DNA from: Cryptosporangium phraense
GTDB lineage: Bacteria > Actinomycetota > Actinomycetes > Mycobacteriales > Cryptosporangiaceae
Direction of reading: 5' to 3'
Length of the DNA: 64,000 bases
Assembly: GCF_006912135.1 (NCBI RefSeq)
Contig: NZ_VIRS01000021.1
Span: 1-64,000, forward strand
Positions 31,959 through 38,329 of this stretch are shown here, piece by piece (position 1 is the stretch's first letter; each line of letters begins with the position of its first letter). The notes under the pieces are model-generated. The model made no database searches. It saw only the letters and a program-made list of their open reading frames with translations, and was not told the DNA's origin. A program made the position numbers and the translations under genes.

Positions 31959-31981
31959 CGAGTTCGTGACGATCGAACTCG
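31959..31981. promoter_or_regulatory. inverted repeat in a divergent intergenic region
   Basis: Perfect 8-bp arms CGAGTTCG (31959-31966) and CGAACTCG (31974-31981) with a 7-base spacer, located between the heme peroxidase gene and the truncated dioxygenase-like gene. A possible operator for either; no regulator or clear promoter hexamers assigned. Confidence 0.45.
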
Positions 31982-32017
31982 GATGACGTGCCCGGCCGGA
32001 GTCCCGACACTGGAGGC

Positions 32018-32392
32018 GTGGACGAGATCGCGCGCTTCGAGCGGGACGGGTACCTCGTCGTGCGTTCCGCGTTCCCGGCCGACACGGCCGAGGCCTGCCG
32101 GAACGCGCTCTGGAACGCGCTCGGCGGGCACGGGGTGACCCGGGATCCGGCGACCTGGACCCGGCCGGTCGTCTCGGTGCCGTGCCCGGACGGCGAGCCG
32201 TTCGCGGCCGCCGGGTCGTCGCCCGCGCTGGCCGAGGCGTACGACGCGCTGATCGGCGCCGGGCGCTGGACCCCGCGCGGGGGAGTCGGCGGGATGGTGC
32301 CGGTGCGGTTCCCGTCCGGGTTCGCGGTCGACGGCACCGACCCGTCCCCGGTGGGCCGCTCGATCGCCGCCGCCCTGGCCACCGAGTCCTAG
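32018..32392 (+). pseudogene. phytanoyl-CoA-dioxygenase-like gene, 3'-truncated
   Basis: A 124-aa frame whose N-terminus VDEIARFERDGYLVVRSAFP and following helix match phytanoyl-CoA dioxygenase (PhyH) proteins of about 250-300 aa. Sequence similarity continues to GGMVPVRFPS, which in full proteins comes just before the iron-binding HxD motif. Here the frame ends soon after in a tag at 32390-32392. The iron ligands and the 2-oxoglutarate-binding half are missing, so it cannot be an active dioxygenase of this type. A GGAGG lies only one base before this GTG; another GTG lies at 31988. It overlaps the convergent methyltransferase gene by four bases. Confidence 0.55.
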
Positions 32393-33219
32393 CGCTTCCA
32401 GCCGACCGCGCCGTAGTTGCCGCACCAGGCCGCGTCGCCCTCGACGTCGTCGGGCCAGTCCGGGCGCCAGCGGATCACCCAGGTCAGTCCCGGGTCCACC
32501 AGGTCCCAGCCGGCCAGCAGGCGCTCGAGCCGGTCCTTGGTCCGGAACGTCGTCGGGTTCGCGCTCCTGGCGTAGATCTCGGTCAGCCGGTCCATCTCGT
32601 CCGGCCGCCCGTCGAACGTCACGTGGGCCATCGACACCGCGCTGCCCACCGGCAGCGCGTCCCGGAACGTCCGCAGGATCCCGTCCGGGTCGTCGGACTC
32701 GGCGACGAAGTGCAGCACGGCCACCGTCAGCAGCCCGATCGGCCGGTCGAAGTCGAGCAGCCGCCGGGTGATCGGCGAGCTCAGCACCTCCTCGGGCCGC
32801 CGGACGTCCGCGTGCACGATCGCCGCCCGCTCGGTGCCGGCCAGGATCGCCTCGCTGTACGCGACCGCGACCGGATCCAGGTCGACGTACACGACGCTCG
32901 CCTCGGGCGCGGCCTCGTGCACGTTCCCGACCGTCGGGATGCCCGACCCGAGGTCGATGAACTGACGGATGCCCGCGTCGACGAGGTACCGCACGCTGCG
33001 GTGCAGGAACGCGCGGTTGGCCTGAGCCATCAGCGGTACGTCCGGCATCACCTCCAGCACCTTCGCGGCGGCCTCCCGGTCGGCGGCGAAGTTGTGCGAC
33101 CCGCCCAGGTAGTAGTCGTACATACGGGCCGCGGCCGGCCTGCTGGTGTCGATGTCGGCCGCCTGATCCGGAGAATCCACGCGCGCGCTCCCGCCGGTCT
33201 CGATAGCTCGGGCCGTCAC
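32389..33219 (-). CDS. SAM-dependent methyltransferase of the SAV2177/DUF574 family
   Basis: A 276-aa protein of the large actinomycete-specific SAV2177 methyltransferase family. SAM-binding motif I is FIDLGSGIPTVGN near residue 97, with VVYVDLDPVAVAYS as motif II and the early signature RMYDYYLGGSHNF. Substrates of the family are not known. It is the last gene of the operon that begins at 38269. The GTG start overlaps the SDR stop by four bases. It lies tail to tail with the truncated dioxygenase-like gene. Confidence 0.85.
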   Translation of the reverse strand: MTARAIETGGSARVDSPDQAADIDTSRPAAARMYDYYLGGSHNFAADREAAAKVLEVMPDVPLMAQANRAFLHRSVRYLVDAGIRQFIDLGSGIPTVGNVHEAAPEASVVYVDLDPVAVAYSEAILAGTERAAIVHADVRRPEEVLSSPITRRLLDFDRPIGLLTVAVLHFVAESDDPDGILRTFRDALPVGSAVSMAHVTFDGRPDEMDRLTEIYARSANPTTFRTKDRLERLLAGWDLVDPGLTWVIRWRPDWPDDVEGDAAWCGNYGAVGWKR

Positions 33220-33980
33220 CAGGTCTGGTCGCCCGCCCGGACCAGCATCTCGTTGACCGCCACCCGCCGCTCCCTGGTCACGATGTACGCGATCGCGTCG
33301 GCGACGTCCTCCGGGCGCATCGCCTCGATCGACGACGTCTGCCGCTGCGCGGCCTCCCGGATCCCGTCGCCGAGGTGGTCGGTCAGCTCGGTGTCGACGG
33401 TGCCCGGCTCGACGACGCTGACCCGCACCCGCTGCCCGATCAATTCCTGCCGGACCGCGTCCGAGAACGCGACCAGGCCGGTCTTGGTCAGGTTGTAGAC
33501 GCTGCTGCCCGGCCGGGCCACCCGGCCCGCCGTCGAGCTGATGTTGACCAGGTCGGCGACGCCTCGCGGCGAGTCCGCGGCCGCGCGCACCAGGTGCGGC
33601 AGCGCCGCCCGGGTGACGTAGAGCAGCCCCTGGACGTTGAGCGCGACCATCCGGTCCCAGTCGTCGAGCGACGCGTCGAGCGCCGGGCCGAGCAGCATGA
33701 TCCCGGCGTTGTTGACGACCGTGTCGAGCCGTCCGAACCGCTCGATCGTGCGGTCGACCGCGCCGACCGCCTGGTCCCGGGCCGTAACGTCGGCCTGAAC
33801 GACCAGCGCGGAGTCGCCGATCGTCGCGGCGAGCTCGTCGAGCCGGTCGCCGCGCCGGGCGACCAGCGCGACCGCCGCGCCCTCGGCGGCCAGCCGCCGG
33901 GCGGTGGCCGCGCCGATCCCGCTGCTCGCGCCGGTGACCAGCGCGACCGTGTTCTTCAGGGTTGCGTCCATGCCTCCCAT
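33216..33980 (-). CDS. short-chain dehydrogenase/reductase (classical SDR)
   Basis: A 254-aa classical SDR. The NAD(P) motif is TGASSGIGAA near 14-23, NNAGIM near 88 and the catalytic Ser in ISSTAG with Tyr/Lys in YNLTK near 160. The basic residue in LVARRGDR after the second strand suggests NADP(H) preference. ATG at 33978-33980 directly follows the previous stop; a second ATG three codons in is an alternative start. Part of the minus-strand operon with a second, atypical SDR. Substrate unknown. Confidence 0.87.
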   Translation of the reverse strand: MGGMDATLKNTVALVTGASSGIGAATARRLAAEGAAVALVARRGDRLDELAATIGDSALVVQADVTARDQAVGAVDRTIERFGRLDTVVNNAGIMLLGPALDASLDDWDRMVALNVQGLLYVTRAALPHLVRAAADSPRGVADLVNISSTAGRVARPGSSVYNLTKTGLVAFSDAVRQELIGQRVRVSVVEPGTVDTELTDHLGDGIREAAQRQTSSIEAMRPEDVADAIAYIVTRERRVAVNEMLVRAGDQTW

Positions 33981-34703
33981 TCAAGCGCGGACGAACTGCT
34001 GACCGCCGTCGACGTCGTACGTGGCGCCGGTGAGCGCGGTGTTCGTCATCAGGTGGACGGCCAGCGCGGCGACGTCCTCGGGGCCGACGACCCGGCCGAT
34101 CGGCAGCGTGCGGCGGAGCTGGTCCCGGCGTTCGTCGAGGTCGTCGCCGAGGAGGCGGGCCGAGAGCGGGGTGTCGACGAACCCGGCCGCGATCACGTTG
34201 ACCCGGACCGGGGCGAGCTCGATCGCCAGCCCGGCGGCCATGGCCGGGAGCGCGGCGGTCATCGCGGCGGCCAGGATGAGGCCGGGCGCCGGGCGGCGGG
34301 CTCCGGTGCCGCCGACGTACAGGATCGTTCCCGACGGGCGGATCCGGGGCGCGGCCGCCTTGGCCAGGTGCAGCTGGGCCCAGAGGTGCTCGTCGACGTT
34401 GCGCCTGGCCTCGGCGAAGTCCAGGTCGGCCAGCGGGGCGTAGTAGGCGCCTCCGGCGGTGGTGAGCACGTGGTCGATCGGGTCGGGCAGGTCGTCGAAG
34501 AAGCGGTGGAGGCCGTCCGGGTCGGCCGCGTCGAACGTCGCGGTGCGGGTCGCGCCGACGTCGGCCGCGGCCGCGGCCAGGCGCTCGGCCGACCGTCCGA
34601 CGAGCACGACGTCGGCGCCTTCGGCGCGCGCCGCCCGGGCGGTCTCGAGCCCGATCCCCGAGCTTCCTCCGATGAGGACGACGGTCTGGCCGGTGAGCTT
34701 CAC
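33981..34703 (-). CDS. atypical SDR-fold protein without the YxxxK catalytic pair
   Basis: A 240-aa Rossmann-fold protein with a clear SDR cofactor motif GGSSGIGLETA (residues 11-21) and the family C-terminus ATYDVDGGQQFV. The usual Tyr-x-x-x-Lys is not found: after LYVGGTGARRPAPG the helix reads LILAAAMTAALPAMAAGLA, with neither Tyr nor Lys. It may bind a nucleotide without ordinary dehydrogenase chemistry, or use another mechanism. GTG start with AAGGGAG upstream; overlaps the MFS stop by four bases. Confidence 0.8.
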   Translation of the reverse strand: MKLTGQTVVLIGGSSGIGLETARAARAEGADVVLVGRSAERLAAAAADVGATRTATFDAADPDGLHRFFDDLPDPIDHVLTTAGGAYYAPLADLDFAEARRNVDEHLWAQLHLAKAAAPRIRPSGTILYVGGTGARRPAPGLILAAAMTAALPAMAAGLAIELAPVRVNVIAAGFVDTPLSARLLGDDLDERRDQLRRTLPIGRVVGPEDVAALAVHLMTNTALTGATYDVDGGQQFVRA

Positions 34704-36319
34704 GAAGAACTCCCTTCGGACGCCGGCGCGACGGCCGGATCGGTGGCGGGCGGGTTGCCGTCGCGCGGGGCCTCCGCGGGGGCGTCCGCGGACGGGGCTT
34801 CCGCGGGGGCTTCCGCGGACGGGGCTCCCGCCGGCGCCGCGGCGGCGGCCGTGGCCGTGGCCGTGGCCGTCGGAGGGGCGCAGCCGTGGTGGGGGCCGGG
34901 TGGCACGACGGCCGGCACCGGCGACGCCGGCCGGGCGTCGCTGACGAACAGCGCGGTCACCAGCGCAGCGGCCACCGCCACCCCGGCCAGCACGAGCATC
35001 GCCGGCCGGTAGCCGGAGCCGAGCGCGGTGGCCAGCCCGTCGCCGCCGGTGGCCCCGGCCAGGATCGGCACCGCGGCGACCGCGAACAACCCGCCGAGCC
35101 GCGACGCGGCGTCGTTGACCGCCGACGCCTCGCCGAGGTCGGCGTCGGGCACGGCCGCGAGCACCGCCGCGGTCAGCGGAGCCACCGCCAGCCCGATCCC
35201 CAGCCCCCACAGCAACGCCGACGGCAGGATCACCGCCCCGTACGACGACCCCGGCTGCGCGAACGAGAGCCACCCGAACGACACCGCGGCGACCAGGATC
35301 CCGGCCACCATCAACCAGCGCGGCCCGAGCCGGGCCACGAGCACCCCGCTCCACGGCGACACGGCCAGGAACACCACCGACGAGGGGATCAGCGCCGCCC
35401 CGGCCGCGGCCGCCGAGTACCCCAGCCGCAGCTCGCACTGGAGCACCAGCAGATACCCGGCCGCGGCCAGCGCCCCGTAGAACAGCACGGTCGCCACGTT
35501 GATCGCGTCGAACTGACGCGAGCCGAACAGCGAGAGGCGCAGCATCGGCGCCCGGATCCGCCGCTCGGCCGGCACCAGCGCGGCCAGCGCGACGACCCCG
35601 ATCACCACCGGCACCCACACCGACGCGCTGCCCCAGCCCGACCCGGACGCGGTGTTCAGCCCGTAGATCACCCCGCCCAGCCCCACGACCGTGAGGACCG
35701 CCCCGACCGCGTCCAGCGACAGCGCCCGCCGGGCCTCCGGCGACTCCGGCACGAACCGCAGGACGATCAGCCCGGCCACGATCAGCGGCACGTTCAGCAG
35801 GAACACCGACCGCCAGGACGCGTGGTCGACGAACCAGCCGCCCGCGTACGGGCCGAGCGTGGTCCCGATCGTCGCGATCGCGGCCCAGATCCCGATTCCG
35901 CGGGCCCGGTCCGGCACCCGCAGCGCCCCGTTGAGCAGCGCCAGGCTCGTCGGCACGACCAGCGCCGACCCGGCGCCCTGCACGACCCGGGCCGCGATCA
36001 GCGTCCCCACCGACGGGGCCAGCGCGCACAGGATCGAGGCCACGAGCATGACCGCCAGCCCGATCTCCAGCACCCGGCGGCGTCCGAACCGGTCGGCCAG
36101 CGCGCCGGAGAGCAGCAGCAGCGCGGCCACCGAGAGCAGGTAACCGGTGAGCGCCCACTGCAGGCCGGCCAGGCCGGCGCCGAGGTCCCGGCCGATGGCC
36201 GGGATCGCCACGTTGACGACGTTGGCGTCGAGGAAGCTCACCATCGAGGCCAGCACGGTCGCCGCGATCAGCGCGACCCCGGCCGGGCTGCGCAGCGTGA
36301 TCAGGCCCGGCGCGCTCAT
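34700..36319 (-). CDS. MFS transporter, DHA2 (14-TMS) drug exporter type
   Basis: A 539-aa exporter with 14 predicted helices. Motifs: FLDANVVNVAIPAI in helix 1 (family motif D1), GALADRFGRRRVLE in loop 2 (motif A), and ARVVQGAGSALVVPTSLAL with TTLGPYAGGW in helices 4-5 (motif C). The cytoplasmic C-terminal tail of about 70 residues is low-complexity (Ala/Pro/Thr), encoded by short DNA repeats at 34771-34870. Overlaps neighbours by four bases each. It may export the product of, or protect from, the chemistry of the surrounding reductases and methyltransferase. Confidence 0.87.
   Translation of the reverse strand: MSAPGLITLRSPAGVALIAATVLASMVSFLDANVVNVAIPAIGRDLGAGLAGLQWALTGYLLSVAALLLLSGALADRFGRRRVLEIGLAVMLVASILCALAPSVGTLIAARVVQGAGSALVVPTSLALLNGALRVPDRARGIGIWAAIATIGTTLGPYAGGWFVDHASWRSVFLLNVPLIVAGLIVLRFVPESPEARRALSLDAVGAVLTVVGLGGVIYGLNTASGSGWGSASVWVPVVIGVVALAALVPAERRIRAPMLRLSLFGSRQFDAINVATVLFYGALAAAGYLLVLQCELRLGYSAAAAGAALIPSSVVFLAVSPWSGVLVARLGPRWLMVAGILVAAVSFGWLSFAQPGSSYGAVILPSALLWGLGIGLAVAPLTAAVLAAVPDADLGEASAVNDAASRLGGLFAVAAVPILAGATGGDGLATALGSGYRPAMLVLAGVAVAAALVTALFVSDARPASPVPAVVPPGPHHGCAPPTATATATAAAAAPAGAPSAEAPAEAPSADAPAEAPRDGNPPATDPAVAPASEGSSS
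34771..34870. repeat. short repeats encoding the low-complexity tail of the MFS protein
   Basis: From 34771 to 34829 the DNA repeats variants of GCGGGGGCTTCCGCGGACGG, giving alternating SAEAP/AEAP/SADAP peptides on the minus strand. From about 34847 to 34870 a hexanucleotide GCCGTG is repeated about four times, giving an Ala-Thr stretch. These are simple-sequence repeats prone to slippage. Confidence 0.7.
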
Positions 36320-37641
36320 GCCCCGATCGCCTTCCGCAGCGCGAGCAGCGCCCCCACGTAGATCTCGGAGAACGTCGGGAACGGCTGGATCGTGTCGCGC
36401 AGGACGTCGAGCGGCACCCGGGCCCGGATCGCCAGCGTGGCCTGCTGCAGCCACTCGCCGGCCTCCGGGCCGAGCGCGTACGCCCCGGTCAGCCGGGTCC
36501 CGTCGGACAGCAGGGTCAGGAACCCGTTCGACTCGGCGTAGGCCCGGGTGTACGTCTCGGTCTTCGCGATCTCGCTCAGCGGCACGGTCGCCTCGTACGT
36601 CGCCGAGGTCGCCCCGACGGCGGCCGCCGCCGGATCCGTGTAGACCACCCGCGGGACCGCGTCGTAGTTCGCCTCCCGGGGCTCGCCGAGCAGGTTCGCC
36701 GCCACCACGTCCCCCTGGTACTTGCCGACGTGGGTGAGCAGGAACGCGCCCGTGGCGTCCCCCACGACCCAGACGCGCTCGGCGGCGCGCAGGTGGGCGT
36801 CGACCGGAATGCCGGAACCGTCGGCCGAGATCCCGACGGTCTCCAGACCGAGGCCCTCGGTGCGCGGCCGCCGGCCGGTCGCGACCAGCAGACGGTCACC
36901 GCTGACCTCCCGGCCGTCGTCGAGAACCAGGACGGAGGACTCGCCGTCGCGGCGCGCCGCCGTCGCCCGGGGACCGAGGACGACCTCGACACCGTCGCGA
37001 CGCAGGACCTCGGCCAGCGCCGCGCCGAGCGGCGCGGCCTCGCGGGCCAGCAGTCGGTCGCCCGCGACCAGCACCACCTCGCCGCCGAGGCGGCGCACCG
37101 CCTGGGCCATCTCGACGCCGACCGGGCCGCCGCCGAGCACCACCAGCCGGCGCGGGACCTCCTTCATGCCGGTGACCTCGCGGTTCGTCCACACGCCGGG
37201 CAGGTCGCGGAGGCCGGGGATCGGCGGGATCACCGGGTCGGCGCCGGTGGCCAGCACGACATCGCCGGCGGTGTAGCGCACGCCGCCGACCTCGACCACG
37301 CCCGGCCCGGCCAGCCGCCCGAGGCCGCGGATCAGGTCGATGCCCTTGGACGCGAGCCAGCGCTCCTGACCGGCGTCGGAGTAGTCCGACACCATGAAGT
37401 CGCGCCAGGCCAGCGCGGCCGCGACGTCGACCTCGGCGGTGGCCTGGGCCTCGCGGGCGGCGTGCACGGCCTCGCCCGGACGGAGCAGGGTCTTCGACGG
37501 GATGCAGGCGTAGTACGAGCACTCGCCGCCGACCAGCTCGCGTTCGACCAGCGCCACCCGCAGGCCCCCGTCGGCGAGCGCGCCCGCGGTGTGCTCGCCG
37601 GGCGACCCGCCGCCGACGACGATGACGTCGTAGTCGGTCAC
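36316..37641 (-). CDS. FAD-dependent pyridine nucleotide-disulfide oxidoreductase
   Basis: A 441-aa class I flavoprotein disulfide reductase. The FAD motif is [12 protein letters not shown] (near 8), the redox-active disulfide [13 protein letters not shown] (near 38-50), the NAD(P) motif [14 protein letters not shown] (near 170) and the second FAD motif VWVVGDATG (near 295). The C-terminal dimer domain lacks the His-x4-Glu pair that lipoamide dehydrogenases use (it reads [10 protein letters not shown]), so it is a mercuric-reductase/soluble-disulfide-reductase-like member with unknown partner. GTG start overlaps the preceding stop by four bases. Confidence 0.85.
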   Translation of the reverse strand: MTDYDVIVVGGGSPGEHTAGALADGGLRVALVERELVGGECSYYACIPSKTLLRPGEAVHAAREAQATAEVDVAAALAWRDFMVSDYSDAGQERWLASKGIDLIRGLGRLAGPGVVEVGGVRYTAGDVVLATGADPVIPPIPGLRDLPGVWTNREVTGMKEVPRRLVVLGGGPVGVEMAQAVRRLGGEVVLVAGDRLLAREAAPLGAALAEVLRRDGVEVVLGPRATAARRDGESSVLVLDDGREVSGDRLLVATGRRPRTEGLGLETVGISADGSGIPVDAHLRAAERVWVVGDATGAFLLTHVGKYQGDVVAANLLGEPREANYDAVPRVVYTDPAAAAVGATSATYEATVPLSEIAKTETYTRAYAESNGFLTLLSDGTRLTGAYALGPEAGEWLQQATLAIRARVPLDVLRDTIQPFPTFSEIYVGALLALRKAIGA

Positions 37642-37835
37642 GAGAGGATCGATTCCATGTGCCGCCCGGCGTCGGCGACGGCCTGCTCGGACGGGTGGCC
37701 GTCGGCCCGGGACACGATGTAGGCCGCGTACCAGTCCCACCAGTGGTGCGGCGGTGCGACCGCCTCGTAGGCGCCGTGGTGGTCCTCGGCCTCCTCCAGG
37801 AGCCCGGCCAGCGTGCCCACGTCCACGGCGTTCAC
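37638..37835 (-). CDS. small conserved protein downstream of VOC gene
   Basis: A 65-aa protein, mainly helical, with the aromatic/His-rich core EEAEDHHGAYEAVAPPHH followed by WWDWYAAYIV. I recall similar small proteins, sometimes loosely annotated as bleomycin-resistance related, lying next to VOC genes in actinobacteria, but no function is established. The GTG at 37833-37835 overlaps the VOC stop by four bases and is preferred to an ATG 13 codons upstream that would lie inside the VOC gene. The His/Trp cluster could bind a metal or small ligand. Confidence 0.7.
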   Translation of the reverse strand: MNAVDVGTLAGLLEEAEDHHGAYEAVAPPHHWWDWYAAYIVSRADGHPSEQAVADAGRHMESILS

Positions 37836-38269
37836 CGGCCCGGGAGGCGGGTCGTGATCTCCTGCAGGAACCACTCGTTGCCGTCCGGGTCCGCGAACGA
37901 GGCGAACGACCCGTAGCTGCGGGGCGCCGGACCGGTGACCCGCCCGGTGGTCCCGGCGTGGTGGAACACGCCCCCCTCGTCGTGGAAGACGTCGCTGATG
38001 CCGACGCCGTGTGCGGCGATCTCCGCCCGCGCGGCCGCGATGTCGTCGACCACGAGCTGCAGCCCCTGCACGGACCCGGGCGTCGCCGTCGTCAACCCGG
38101 CGCCGAAGATGACCGACGCGGGGGAGCCCGGCGGGGTGACCTGGACGACCCGGAACGCGTCACCGGTGGCGAGATCGGCGTCGAGCCGCCAGCCGAGGCC
38201 GGTGTAGAAGTCCTTGGCCTTGTCGACGTCGGACACCGGGATGACGACGACTTCGAGTTTGAAATCCAT
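37832..38269 (-). CDS. VOC-family (glyoxalase/bleomycin-resistance fold) protein
   Basis: A 145-aa vicinal-oxygen-chelate protein with two beta-alpha-beta-beta-beta modules: VVVIPVSDVDKAKDFYTGLGW at the start and LQLVVDDIAAARAEIAAHG in the second half, ending in SFADPDGNEWFLQE. Metal ligands would be His/Glu residues on the strands; the Glu in the last motif is present. Family roles include glyoxalases, dioxygenases and antibiotic binding. First gene of the seven-gene minus-strand operon. Confidence 0.85.
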   Translation of the reverse strand: MDFKLEVVVIPVSDVDKAKDFYTGLGWRLDADLATGDAFRVVQVTPPGSPASVIFGAGLTTATPGSVQGLQLVVDDIAAARAEIAAHGVGISDVFHDEGGVFHHAGTTGRVTGPAPRSYGSFASFADPDGNEWFLQEITTRLPGR

Positions 38270-38329
38270 GGGCTCAGCGTGGACCGGCCGGCCGTACCCC
38301 GACCCAGGGAGACTCCCTGGTTCGGCCCC

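Noticed and set aside
33981-36158. 725-aa frame that would fuse the atypical SDR to an upstream protein
   Set aside because: The upstream part is a shadow of the MFS gene; the SDR has its own GTG with a good ribosome binding site at 34701-34703.
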